A DNA stretch of 64,000 bases. Origin: Acidobacteriota bacterium. GTDB lineage: Bacteria; Acidobacteriota; Thermoanaerobaculia; Multivoradales; Multivoraceae. The stretch is from assembly GCA_028875725.1 (NCBI GenBank), contig JAPPCR010000006.1, positions 1,743,786-1,807,785 on the forward strand, in the 5' to 3' direction. Below the pieces are notes generated by a model. That model saw only the letters and a list, made by a program, of their open reading frames with translations, searched no databases and was not told the DNA's origin. Below, piece by piece: positions 44,349-52,811 of the stretch (its first letter is position 1; every line of letters begins with the position of its first letter). The translations under genes and the position numbers were made by a program.

Positions 44349-45365
44349 CTACAGGCTGTCGTAGATGAAGCCGATGAAGACCGGTTCCGTGATGCCGCCC
44401 CAACCCCAGCCACTCCACTCCGTGGGGAGTCCGGCCGCTCGGATCTTCTTCAGTCGCTTCCCGGCATCCTTGGCATCCTTGACCACGGCTACACACTCCG
44501 TGAGCATACGGTGGTACGTCTTCAAGTCGTCGACAGACGACACCGGGCCATGGGAAGAGACCACCTTCACGTCGTACGGCAGGTAGTCGATGAGCCACCC
44601 GATGCTCTCCCTGAGCCCGACCGCGTTGCCACCGTACGACATGTCGACGTACGGAAACCGGCCGGGTCGGAACTGGTCGCCAACGTGGACGACGTTCGAG
44701 CCGGTGAAGTGGACGAAGCTGTCGCCATCGGTAACCCCGGCCGGCAGATGTCCGATCACGACCTCCTCGCCGTTGAACTGAATCGACATGCCGTCGTCGT
44801 AGGTCAGTACGGGCATCGCTTCCTTCGAGTAGGCACTCCGAACGCGCCGTACCGGCCGCCGCCGGTCCCAACGCTCCCAGAAGCTCTCAGAGTGGCTGCC
44901 TCGGTGGGGAGGGCCGACCACCGCTTCGATGCGCCTCTTTCCCGGCCGGAGCTTGCCGGTCAGACGGTCGCGAACCTTGGTGTGCGCCACGATCCTTGCC
45001 TCCGCGCCGAACATCGCGTTCCCACCGATGTTGCTACTGTGCGCGTGCGTGTTCACGACGAACCTGGGCGATCCCGAACCGATCTCCTCGATCGCCGTGC
45101 GGAGCTGCTCAAGCAGCGCAACATAGCGCCCATCCGTCAGGGGAACGGGCCCACTGTCCACGAGCAGGAGGCCATCGCTTCCCGCCGACGCCGCCATAGT
45201 GCCTCCCGCGCCGGTCAGAAGGTAGACGGAGCCGGCGAGGTGCTGGGCAGCGACTGTGCGCACTGGGGCATCCGGCTCCGATTCAACGGGAGCAGCGAAG
45301 GCGGTCGTGGCGGTCAAAGCTGCGCCGGCTGCGAACAGCAGGGAACTGCGCGTCCTTCGAGCCAT
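44349..45365 (-). CDS. Metallo-beta-lactamase-fold paralogue with eroded metal site
   Basis: 338 residues, signal peptide ending at AFAA. It aligns with the next gene along its whole length, including FVVNTH, TYDDGMSIQFNGEE, HVGDQF, and the shared tail VDDLKTYHRMLTECVA. However the HxHxDH site reads THAHSSN, the second His site AGVTDGD lacks His, and the loop before the last His is SSHGP. Of the usual ligands only some remain, so zinc catalysis is doubtful. An insert of about 30 basic residues (HRGSHSESFWERWDRRRPVRRV) follows the lost site. It overlaps the DUF4159 gene as TGATG, so it is co-expressed. Confidence 0.85.
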   Translation of the reverse strand: MARRTRSSLLFAAGAALTATTAFAAPVESEPDAPVRTVAAQHLAGSVYLLTGAGGTMAASAGSDGLLLVDSGPVPLTDGRYVALLEQLRTAIEEIGSGSPRFVVNTHAHSSNIGGNAMFGAEARIVAHTKVRDRLTGKLRPGKRRIEAVVGPPHRGSHSESFWERWDRRRPVRRVRSAYSKEAMPVLTYDDGMSIQFNGEEVVIGHLPAGVTDGDSFVHFTGSNVVHVGDQFRPGRFPYVDMSYGGNAVGLRESIGWLIDYLPYDVKVVSSHGPVSSVDDLKTYHRMLTECVAVVKDAKDAGKRLKKIRAAGLPTEWSGWGWGGITEPVFIGFIYDSL

Positions 45366-46207
45366 CAGTGCGACAGCGCGTACAGAACCAGGTTGACGCC
45401 GAACGGATACGACTTCGTCAGCGAGAAACGCTCGAAGAACTCCCGCGACTCCCCTTCACGCTCCCAGCCGTCCGCGATGTCCGTGTTGTGGGTCATCGCG
45501 ACCATGAGCCGGCCGTGCTCGTCGAAGATGCCGCGGAAATGCGGCTCGGCGGAGCGGTGGCCCCGTTCCGACGTGTCCGCCCGGCCGGTCATGTTCCAGT
45601 ACTGGATCGACGGGATCTGCGGCACTTCCTCGACGGTGAAGAAGGTCCTGAAGATGGGGTGGTCCAGCGGAATGTCCACGATCGGGTACTCGCCCGGCGG
45701 CAGCACCCGCCCGATCTGACCCGCCCAGCGGTCCCAGGCCTGCGGGCCCCAGAAGTCGTCGACGTAGAGGAAGCCTCCGGCCAGCAGGTACTTCCGCAGG
45801 TTCTCCGCCTCGACATCGTCGATACCGATCGTGCCGACGTCCGACATGAACAGGAACGGAAACTCGAACAGACGCGGATCGTCCAGCGTTAGAACCAGAT
45901 GCTCCGGGTCGCCGTAGGCGGTGCGCTGGATCTCGACCGTCGTCAACTGGGCCAGGCGGGTCATGAAGTTGTACTCGGAGTCGGGATAGTCCGTGAACCA
46001 GCCTTGCCCCAGCCACTCGTCCACGACCTGCCGGTACTGGCCACGGCAGAACACGAAGCCCTCGAGGTACTGGCGTCCTTCCTCCGGGTAGCGCGCGGGC
46101 ACCGGGCGCCACCACTGGGCGGGCAACAGGGAGGCGAGGAGCAGGGCGAACGCGGCCACGCCCGTCGGCGCCAGCCACCTTCTTCCCGAGCCTGCCCTGA
46201 ACTTCAT
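45365..46207 (-). CDS. DUF4159 domain protein (copy B)
   Basis: About 280 residues from ATG 46207, chosen because a TACGAT hexamer lies seven bases before it and because it gives a basic N-terminus with one export segment (VAAFALLLASLLPA). The DUF4159 motifs match copy A at 3921-4805: FPFLFMSDVGTIGIDD, LLAGGFLYVDDFWGPQAWDRW, DIPLDHPIFRTFFTVEE, FDEHGRLMVAMTHNTD, and the closing GVNLVLYALSH. Unlike copy A it is not next to a VWA gene but heads a DUF4159, MBL, MBL, PQQ run. Function unknown. Confidence 0.88.
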   Translation of the reverse strand: MKFRAGSGRRWLAPTGVAAFALLLASLLPAQWWRPVPARYPEEGRQYLEGFVFCRGQYRQVVDEWLGQGWFTDYPDSEYNFMTRLAQLTTVEIQRTAYGDPEHLVLTLDDPRLFEFPFLFMSDVGTIGIDDVEAENLRKYLLAGGFLYVDDFWGPQAWDRWAGQIGRVLPPGEYPIVDIPLDHPIFRTFFTVEEVPQIPSIQYWNMTGRADTSERGHRSAEPHFRGIFDEHGRLMVAMTHNTDIADGWEREGESREFFERFSLTKSYPFGVNLVLYALSH

Positions 46208-46214
46208 CGCGACG

Positions 46215-46220
46215 ATCGTA
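46215..46220 (-). promoter_or_regulatory. Candidate -10 box of a leaderless DUF4159 transcript
   Basis: TACGAT on the minus strand lies seven bases before the ATG at 46207, the same hexamer as before DUF4159 copy A at 4812-4817. Confidence 0.4.
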
Positions 46221-46292
46221 CCCCGCGGCGAACAGTACAATCGAACTTCCCTCTCCACTCCAGGCAACGACGTCCACCGGGAGGACTGACCC

Positions 46293-47159
46293 GTGAACCC
46301 AGAGTCCCTGTCCCGCCGCACCCTGATCGCCGGCGCCGCTTCGGTAGCCGCGGCTGCTGCCGTTCCCACGGCTACTCCCGCCCAACAGGAGCGAGTGATC
46401 ACGAACGGGAGAATCCGCCAGTCGGTGTGCCAGTGGTGCTACGGCCGCATGCCGCTTGAGGAACTCGCCGCCGCCGCCAGCGCGATGGGCCTCGAGTCGA
46501 TCGAGATCCTCGGCCCCGAGGCCTTCCCGACGCTGCGGGAACACGGTCTCTCCTGCGCCATGACGAACAGCCACGGCATCACCGAGGGCATCAATGATCC
46601 CGCCAACCACGAGGCCTGCCTGGCGGCGATCACGGCCGCGATCGACGCCACCGCCGAGGCCGGTTTCCCCAACGTGATCACCTTCTCGGGCAACCGCAAC
46701 GGCATGCCCGATAGCGAGGGCCTCGGGAACTGCGTGGCGGCCCTGAAGCAGATCACCGGCCACGCCGAGCAGAAGGGCGTCACGATCTGCATGGAGCTGC
46801 TGAACTCCAAGGTCAACCACGCCGACTACATGGCCGACAACATGCCCTGGCTGGTCGAACTCGTGGACCGCGTCGCATCCGACCGTTTCAAGATCCTCTA
46901 CGACATCTACCACGCCCAGGTCATGGAAGGCGACGTGATCCGCACGATCCGCGACTACCACGAACACATCGGCCACTACCACACCGCCGGCAACCCCGGA
47001 CGCAACGAGCTCGACGAGAACCAGGAGCTGTTCTACCCGGCGATCATGCGCGCGATCCTCGAAACCGGCTACACGGGCATCGTGGGCCAGGAGTTCATTC
47101 CCAAGAGCAGCGACAAACTCGCTGCTCTTGCGCATGGTGTGAGTGTCTGCGACGTCTGA
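46293..47159 (+). CDS. Tat-exported hydroxypyruvate-isomerase-like TIM barrel
   Basis: 288 residues from GTG 46293 with GGGAGGA upstream. A twin-arginine signal (SRRTLIAGAASVAAAAAV) opens the protein. The body is a xylose-isomerase-like TIM barrel of the Hyi type: QSVCQWCYGRMPLEELAAAA, GITEGINDPANHE, NVITFSGNR, ICMELLNSKVNHADYM with the metal Glu, LYDIYHAQVMEGDV, and YTGIVGQEF. Many members act on small sugars or 2-hydroxy-3-keto acids. The last 18 codons have unusual, AT-richer third positions, and a second version of the same tail follows the stop (see 47098-47243). Confidence 0.88.
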   Translation: MNPESLSRRTLIAGAASVAAAAAVPTATPAQQERVITNGRIRQSVCQWCYGRMPLEELAAAASAMGLESIEILGPEAFPTLREHGLSCAMTNSHGITEGINDPANHEACLAAITAAIDATAEAGFPNVITFSGNRNGMPDSEGLGNCVAALKQITGHAEQKGVTICMELLNSKVNHADYMADNMPWLVELVDRVASDRFKILYDIYHAQVMEGDVIRTIRDYHEHIGHYHTAGNPGRNELDENQELFYPAIMRAILETGYTGIVGQEFIPKSSDKLAALAHGVSVCDV

Positions 47160-47243
47160 CGATCGCAGACACTGCACGACATCCCCAAGGGCGAGGACAA
47201 GCTGGCCGCGCTAGCTCACGGCGTTCGCGTCTGCGACGTCTGA
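47098..47243 (+). repeat. Doubled gene 3' end with two perfect hairpins
   Basis: The tail of the TIM-barrel gene is present twice, offset 84 bases: DKLAALAHGVSVCDV then, after the stop and in the same frame, DKLAALAHGVRVCDV. Of 48 aligned bases 11 differ, nearly all at third positions, and the last 15 (through TGA) are identical at 47145-47159 and 47229-47243. The first copy also forms two perfect inverted repeats: 12 pairs (47102-47113 with 47119-47130) and 11 pairs (47142-47152 with 47163-47173). The stop codon lies in the second loop. Confidence 0.85.
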
Positions 47244-48502
47244 TCCCGGAACAACGCGCCAAACCCCAACATCGTGACCAGCGCCAGCGCCGACAGCGAG
47301 TACCACAGCGCCGAGTAGTCCAGCACGCCGGCGTCGTTCGTGAAGGCTTCGGACAGCACCTGGAGCACCGGCGCCGCCAGGACCGGCCCGAGACCGAGAA
47401 TCACGATCCCGAACACGGTCTGGGCCGAGTGGCGGACGTCCGGCTCGGCGATCCGGTCGACGTAGATGAAGGCGGCGGCGAAGAAGCATGCGTAGCAGAG
47501 GCCGTGCAACGCCTGGCTGGCGACGATCACCTCGACGGGCAGGAAGTCGCTGCCGAAGATCGCGTAGCGGGCGCAGTAGGCGAAGGCGCCGATGACGATC
47601 ACGCCGCGGAACCCGAGCCGGGCCAGCAGCCAGCCGGTGGCCACCATGACCGCGATCTCGGCAAACTGGCCGATGCTCATGGCCGGTCCGATCCGGCTGT
47701 CCGGAAGCCCCAGGACCTCGCTCATGAACGGCGCCGTCTGCATGAAGTAGATCTGGTGGATCACCGCGATCGGCAGACTCGCCGCGACCAGCACGGCGAA
47801 CGAGCGCTGGCGGAACAGCCCGAAGGCCTTGGCGAAGGCGAGCTTCTCCTCCGCGTCCCGCCGCGGCGGCGTCGGCGGCAGGAAGAGGCAGAAGAGCGCG
47901 TAGCCGAACGCCAGTACGCCGCTCCAGATCAGTGAATCGACCAGTCTGGCGGTCGCATCCACCGCTTCCGTCCCGGCATAGAACGGCGGCAGCCAGGAGA
48001 ACCGGACGTCGGAGAGCAGCCAGAACAGCGGGAACGCCCAGCTCGCCGCGATCCAGCCGATCGTGCCCCAGACCCGCACCTTCGGGAACTGGGTGTCGGG
48101 ATCGTCGAGATTCGCGAAGGCGAGCGAGTTCGAGAGCGCCAGCGTTGGCGTGTAGAGGACGGAATACGCCACGGAGAGCCAGAGCCAGGCGGAGAAGCTC
48201 GTCTGGTACGCCGTGACGATCTTGATCGCGCCGCCGGCCAGCAGCAACACGGCGAGGACGCGCTGGGTCGAGAACGAGCGATCGGCGAGCTGGCCGGCGA
48301 CGAACGGCGCGGTAACGGCGCCGATCGAACTCGCCAGGCCCAGAATCCAGCCGACCTGCCCGGGGCTGAACCCCAGACCGCCCTCGGCCTGACCGGCCTG
48401 GAGGTAGCGCGCCAGCACCGGCAGCCAGACACCCCAGACCCCGTACTGCAGGAGCATCATGACGGACAGCCGGAGATAAACCTGACGATTCACCCGAGGC
48501 AT
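47216..48502 (-). CDS. MFS transporter, nucleoside:proton symporter-like
   Basis: About 428 residues with twelve predicted membrane helices. It opens RLSVMMLLQYGVWGVWLPVLARYL, close to NupG/XapB-type and related sugar/nucleoside symporters, and contains GQLADRSFSTQRVLAV in the cytoplasmic loop 2-3. In the second half, FGRVHG-like motifs are replaced by HGLCYACFFAAAFIYVD. It is next to the TIM-barrel gene in convergent orientation, so a shared sugar-like substrate is possible. Its last nine residues (DQTSQTRTP) are encoded antisense to the duplicated TIM-barrel tail, so the present C-terminus is probably recent. Confidence 0.88.
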   Translation of the reverse strand: MPRVNRQVYLRLSVMMLLQYGVWGVWLPVLARYLQAGQAEGGLGFSPGQVGWILGLASSIGAVTAPFVAGQLADRSFSTQRVLAVLLLAGGAIKIVTAYQTSFSAWLWLSVAYSVLYTPTLALSNSLAFANLDDPDTQFPKVRVWGTIGWIAASWAFPLFWLLSDVRFSWLPPFYAGTEAVDATARLVDSLIWSGVLAFGYALFCLFLPPTPPRRDAEEKLAFAKAFGLFRQRSFAVLVAASLPIAVIHQIYFMQTAPFMSEVLGLPDSRIGPAMSIGQFAEIAVMVATGWLLARLGFRGVIVIGAFAYCARYAIFGSDFLPVEVIVASQALHGLCYACFFAAAFIYVDRIAEPDVRHSAQTVFGIVILGLGPVLAAPVLQVLSEAFTNDAGVLDYSALWYSLSALALVTMLGFGALFRDQTSQTRTP

Positions 48503-48545
48503 CCTACGCCCTTCCGATCTACACTCCCCGCCTCCATCCAGGTCC

Positions 48546-51062
48546 ATGCAGAACGAAGACACCACTACCGGAGCCCTGGCCGGGATCCATGTCGTCGACC
48601 TCGCCGGTACGGTCGCCACCGCCTACTGCGGCAAGCTCTTCCGCGACCTCGGCGCGACGGTGACGAACCTGGAGCCGCCGGGCGAAGGCCACCCGATTCG
48701 CCGCCTGCATCCGATCCATCCGCAGACGTCGGCGCCCGAAGCCAGTGCGCTCGCGACCTGGCTCTCGCTCGGCAAGCGAAGTGTCGCGGCCGGACCGGAG
48801 GACCCCGACGCCCGCGACCTGCTCACCGGCGCGGATCTCATCCTCGACGACGACCCCGCCGTCGAAAGGCAACTGCTCGACGGCCAGACCCGGATCTCGA
48901 TCTCCTGGTTCGGCGCCTCGGGTCCCTACGCCAGACGCCCCGCCACGGACCCCGTCATCAGCACCCACACTGGCGCTGCCAGGGCGATCGGACCGGCCGA
49001 GGGGCCACCCATCCTGGCCACCGGGCACACGCCGCAAGTGGTCGCCGGGACGCTGGCCTACGTCGGCGCCGTCGGCCACCTGCTGGCGCGGGAGACGGGG
49101 CGGCTCGACGCCCCGTTGCACCTGGACGTCTCGATCTACGAGGCGGCCATGTGCATCACCGAGCCCGGCCCGTCGGGAACCCTCGCGACGGGGGAAATCC
49201 GGCCCCGGATCGGCATCAACCGCTTCTGGCCCACGTATCCGGTCGGCATCTATCCCTGCCGTGACGGCTGGCTCGGTGTGAGCACGGTGACGCCCTCCCA
49301 GTGGCGGAGCCTGTGCGCGCTCCTGGGGCTTGACGAACTCGGGACAGAGCCCCGCTACCAGGTGTCAATCAACCGCCTCGAAGACGCCGACGCGATCGAC
49401 GCCGCGATCGGGCCACGGCTGCTGGAACGGACCGCCCACGAGTGGGTGGAGGCAGGCCAGGCAGCGCGCGTCCCCCTGGCGCTCGCGCCGACACCGGCGG
49501 AGCTGTTCGACCTCGAGCAGTTCCGGGATCGCGGCGCCTGGGTCAAAGCCGAACACCCCGACCAGGGCAGCTTCGTCGCGCCCGGCGCTCCGTACCGCCT
49601 GCACCGCACGCCCGCCACGCCAGGGGGCTCGGCTCCGCGCCTGGGAGAGCACGGCAGAAGGCGGGCCTGGGGGGAGGCGCCCAGCGACCTCGGAGCGAGC
49701 GACTGCCGATGCCGTGCGAAAACCGACGCCCAACCAGAGCGAGCGGAGCGGAGCGAACGCCCTGCCCTCCATCCACCGAGGAGGCGTGAGCGTTCGCTGG
49801 GCGCCTCCCCCCAGGCCCGCCGTCCCACGCTCCTTGGCGACATTCGCATCGTCGATCTGACGATGGGCTGGGCCGGCCCACTCGCCACCCGCCAGCTCGC
49901 CGACCTGGGCGCCGAGGTGATCAAGGTGGAGTCCTGCCAGTACTTCGACTGGTGGCGCGGCTGGGAATCGACGCTCGAGTCGATCGCCCAGAAGCTCTAC
50001 GAGCAGTCGACCGCCTTCAACACGACCGGCCGCAACAAGCTGGGGATCACCCTCGACCTGACCAGCCGGCGCGGCGTCGATCTCCTGCTGCGCCTCGTCG
50101 CGAAGTCGGACGCGGTGATCGAGAACTACACCGCCAGTGTCCTGCCCAAACTGGGCCTCGACTACGAGAGGCTTCGCCAGGTGAACCCCGAGCTGGTCAT
50201 GGTCTCCATGCCGCCCTTCGGCAGGAGCGGCCCATGGATGAACCACCGCGCCTACGGTTCGACCGTCGAGCAGGCGTCCGGACTGCCCCATCTGAACGGC
50301 CGCGCCGGCGACCCGCCGACCATGCAGCACGTCGCCCTCGGCGACCCGATCGCCGGTATCAACGCCGCCGCGGCGCTCCTGACCGCCCTGCGCCACCGGC
50401 GGCGAACAGGCGAGGGCCAGTACGTCGACCTCTCCCACGTCCAGTCCATGTTCCCGCTCGCCGCCCACGGCCTGATCGAGCAGGCGGTCCGCGGCGCCCC
50501 ACCCGAACGCTCAGGCGGCCGCCACCCGCTGTTCGCGCCGTGGGGCGTCTACCCGTGCATCGGCGCGGAGCCCTGGATCACGATTACGGTCGAGACCGGG
50601 AGCCAGTGGCGGGAGCTCTGCGACGTTCTGGGCATGGACGCCGAGGACCCGCGTTTCGCAGATGCCACGAACCGCAAGCAGCACGAGGACGAACTCGACG
50701 CGGCTCTGGCTACCCGCACCAAGCTCCACGACGGTCTGGCCCTGGAACGGCGCCTCACCTCCGCGGGCGTGCCAGCGGCCGTGCTGCGCAACACGCTCGA
50801 CGTGCTCTACGACCCGCATCTCGAGACCCGCGGCTACTGGCAGTGGCGTGAGCGGGCGTACGTCGGCAATCAGCCCAACCCCTCCGCGCCGTTCCGTCCG
50901 GCGGCCCAGGATGGCGCGAGCCGGCCCTATGCCGTCGAATGGCCGGCGCCGACGCTCGGCCAGCACAACCGCGAGGTGCTGACGCGCCTGCTCGACCTGA
51001 GCGAGGATGAGCTCGACGCGTTGGACACCGATCGGGTCATTGGAACCGAGCCGGTCGTATGA
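48546..51062 (+). CDS. Double-domain class III (CaiB/BaiF) CoA-transferase
   Basis: 838 residues made of two CaiB/BaiF domains. Domain 1 (about 1-370) starts GIHVVDLAGTVATAYCGKLFRDLGATV. Domain 2 (about 428-838) starts IRIVDLTMGWAGPLATRQLADLGAEVIKVE and has the usual Asp region near YVDLSHVQSMFPL. Such tandem proteins occur in several bacteria. The linker, about residues 372-425, is a low-complexity Arg/Ala/Pro stretch encoded by a palindrome-bounded 162-base insert (49660-49821). Domain 1 lacks a clear catalytic Asp motif, so one half may be inactive. The CoA donor and acceptor are unknown. Confidence 0.88.
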   Translation: MQNEDTTTGALAGIHVVDLAGTVATAYCGKLFRDLGATVTNLEPPGEGHPIRRLHPIHPQTSAPEASALATWLSLGKRSVAAGPEDPDARDLLTGADLILDDDPAVERQLLDGQTRISISWFGASGPYARRPATDPVISTHTGAARAIGPAEGPPILATGHTPQVVAGTLAYVGAVGHLLARETGRLDAPLHLDVSIYEAAMCITEPGPSGTLATGEIRPRIGINRFWPTYPVGIYPCRDGWLGVSTVTPSQWRSLCALLGLDELGTEPRYQVSINRLEDADAIDAAIGPRLLERTAHEWVEAGQAARVPLALAPTPAELFDLEQFRDRGAWVKAEHPDQGSFVAPGAPYRLHRTPATPGGSAPRLGEHGRRRAWGEAPSDLGASDCRCRAKTDAQPERAERSERPALHPPRRRERSLGASPQARRPTLLGDIRIVDLTMGWAGPLATRQLADLGAEVIKVESCQYFDWWRGWESTLESIAQKLYEQSTAFNTTGRNKLGITLDLTSRRGVDLLLRLVAKSDAVIENYTASVLPKLGLDYERLRQVNPELVMVSMPPFGRSGPWMNHRAYGSTVEQASGLPHLNGRAGDPPTMQHVALGDPIAGINAAAALLTALRHRRRTGEGQYVDLSHVQSMFPLAAHGLIEQAVRGAPPERSGGRHPLFAPWGVYPCIGAEPWITITVETGSQWRELCDVLGMDAEDPRFADATNRKQHEDELDAALATRTKLHDGLALERRLTSAGVPAAVLRNTLDVLYDPHLETRGYWQWRERAYVGNQPNPSAPFRPAAQDGASRPYAVEWPAPTLGQHNREVLTRLLDLSEDELDALDTDRVIGTEPVV
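49660..49821. repeat. Palindrome-bounded insert inside a coding sequence
   Basis: A perfect 28-base inverted repeat bounds 162 bases: arms 49660-49687 and 49794-49821, beginning GGCGGGCCTGGGGGG in the first arm and ending CCCCCCAGGCCCGCC in the second. The length is 54 codons, so the reading frame of the CoA-transferase is kept. The inserted peptide is basic and has no counterpart in CaiB proteins. This resembles Rickettsia-type palindromic elements that insert into open frames. Confidence 0.8.
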
Positions 51063-51074
51063 TCCCGACCACTC

Positions 51075-52811
51075 ATGTTGGCCACACTGGCGCTTTCCGT
51101 CACCCTCGCCGTAGCGCCCGGAAACCTCGAAGACGCCGCGCCGGCATTCGTGGAGGCCGGCGCCGACCTGGGGATCGACTTCGTCCACTTCAACGGCATG
51201 ACCGGGCAGCTCTACACCGCCGAAGTGGTGGGCGCCGGGGTCGCCCTGTTCGACTACGACAACGACGGCGATCTCGACGTCTACCTCGGCCAGGGACGCT
51301 TCTTCGACGGTGACGAGAACCGGAAGCCCGTCTTCCCGCCGCCGGCGGTCGAGCCGACCGACCGCTTGTTCCGGAACGGTCTCGCCGAGACCGGAGAACT
51401 CCGCTTCACCGATGTCACGGCCGAGGTTGGACTCCACGAGCCGGGCTACAACATCGGAGTCGCCACGGCCGACTACGACCGGGACGGCTGGATCGATCTC
51501 TACCTGACGAACCTGGGCTCGAACCGGCTCCTCCGTAACCTCGGGGGCCGCGGCTTCGAGGACGCCACGGCGACCGCCGGAGTTGACGACCGGCGGTTCA
51601 GCGTGCCGGCCGTCTTCTTCGACTACGACGCGGACGGCTGGGTCGACCTCTACGTCGGCAACTATCACCGCTTCCACCGCGCCAACCGAAAGCGCTGTTT
51701 CCTGACCAGCGGGCAGCCCGACTACTGCGGGCCACTGAGCCAGCCGGCCGAAGCCGACCGGCTCCTGCGCAACCTCGGCGACGGGACCTTCGTCGACGCC
51801 ACCGTCAGCTCCGGCCTGGGCGCCGACTCGGTCAAACCCGGCACTGCGCTGGGCGCGGTCGCCGACGACTTCAACGGCGACGGGCTCGTCGACCTCTATG
51901 TCGCCAACGACCAGATGGCCAACCACCTGTGGCTGAACCAGGGCGACGGCACGTTCATCGAGGACGCGGTGTTCGCGGGCGCCGCCTTCGACCGGGACGG
52001 GCGGCCGCAGGCCAGCATGGGCGTCGCGGTCGGCGACTTCGACGGCGACGGCTCACCCGACATCTTCCTCTCCCACCTGGTTCGCGAGCACAACACGCTC
52101 TACCTGAACGACGGCGACGGGCTCTTCGACGACCGCAGCCGCGAGGCCGGCCTGATCGACGCGAGCTGGCCGATGACCGGCTTCGGCGCCGCCAGCCTCG
52201 ACGCCGACGGCGACGGCGTGCTCGACCTTTTCGTCGTGAACGGAGCGGTGCGGCGGATCGAAGCCCAGGTCGAAGCCGGCGACCCGCACCCGCTGCGGAT
52301 GGAGAACCAGCTCTTCCGCGGCCTCGGCGGCGGCCGCTTCGAGGCCGTGTCGGCTGAACGCCGGGAGCGGCCGGTCCACCTCGAGGTCAGCCGCGGCCTG
52401 GCGGTCGGTGACCTGGACAACGACGGGGACCCGGATCTCGTCATCTCCAACAACGCAGGACCGGCCCACGTGCTCCTGAACCAGCGCCGCCCGGGACGCG
52501 ACTGGATCGGCCTGAGACTCGTCGAGGCCGCCGGCGACGACGGGCAGGGGATCGTCGACGTCTACGGCGCCCGCGCCCGCCTCGCCGCCGGAGGCGGCTG
52601 GCGGAGAGTCCACACCGACGGCAGCTACGCCGCGGCCCGCGATCCGCGGCTGCTGTTTCCGCTGCCCGGCGACAGCGATTCGGCCGAGGAAGGCGCCGTC
52701 CGCGCCATCGAAGTCCGCTGGCCAGACGGAACCACGAAGACAATCACGCTGGAGACTGGCCGCTACCACATCGTGCGGAGGGGCGCGGAAGACCGAGGGG
52801 CACCGCCTTGA
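51075..52811 (+). CDS. Secreted FG-GAP/CRTAC1-type propeller protein, copy A
   Basis: 578 residues with a short signal peptide. Repeated calcium-loop FG-GAP/VCBS blades are plain: LFDYDNDGDLDVYLGQG, ADYDRDGWIDLYLTNLG, FDYDADGWVDLYVGNY, DDFNGDGLVDLYVAND, GDFDGDGSPDIFLSH, GDLDNDGDPDLVISNN. The C-terminus is an ASPIC/UnbV domain (RRVHTDGSYAAARDPRLLFPL). CRTAC1-like proteins are extracellular; in Acidobacteriota they often lie near TonB receptors. A TATGAT hexamer lies 11 bases before the ATG. It overlaps the TPR gene by TTGA. Confidence 0.9.
   Translation: MLATLALSVTLAVAPGNLEDAAPAFVEAGADLGIDFVHFNGMTGQLYTAEVVGAGVALFDYDNDGDLDVYLGQGRFFDGDENRKPVFPPPAVEPTDRLFRNGLAETGELRFTDVTAEVGLHEPGYNIGVATADYDRDGWIDLYLTNLGSNRLLRNLGGRGFEDATATAGVDDRRFSVPAVFFDYDADGWVDLYVGNYHRFHRANRKRCFLTSGQPDYCGPLSQPAEADRLLRNLGDGTFVDATVSSGLGADSVKPGTALGAVADDFNGDGLVDLYVANDQMANHLWLNQGDGTFIEDAVFAGAAFDRDGRPQASMGVAVGDFDGDGSPDIFLSHLVREHNTLYLNDGDGLFDDRSREAGLIDASWPMTGFGAASLDADGDGVLDLFVVNGAVRRIEAQVEAGDPHPLRMENQLFRGLGGGRFEAVSAERRERPVHLEVSRGLAVGDLDNDGDPDLVISNNAGPAHVLLNQRRPGRDWIGLRLVEAAGDDGQGIVDVYGARARLAAGGGWRRVHTDGSYAAARDPRLLFPLPGDSDSAEEGAVRAIEVRWPDGTTKTITLETGRYHIVRRGAEDRGAPP

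Noticed and set aside
47157-47243. Second selenocysteine UGA, joining the two TIM-barrel tails
   Set aside because: The frame is continuous, but the second part repeats the first tail instead of extending the fold, and no SECIS-like loop lies at the right distance.
47098-47243. Diversity-generating retroelement target
   Set aside because: The differences between copies are third-position changes, not adenine-specific, and no reverse transcriptase is in the window.
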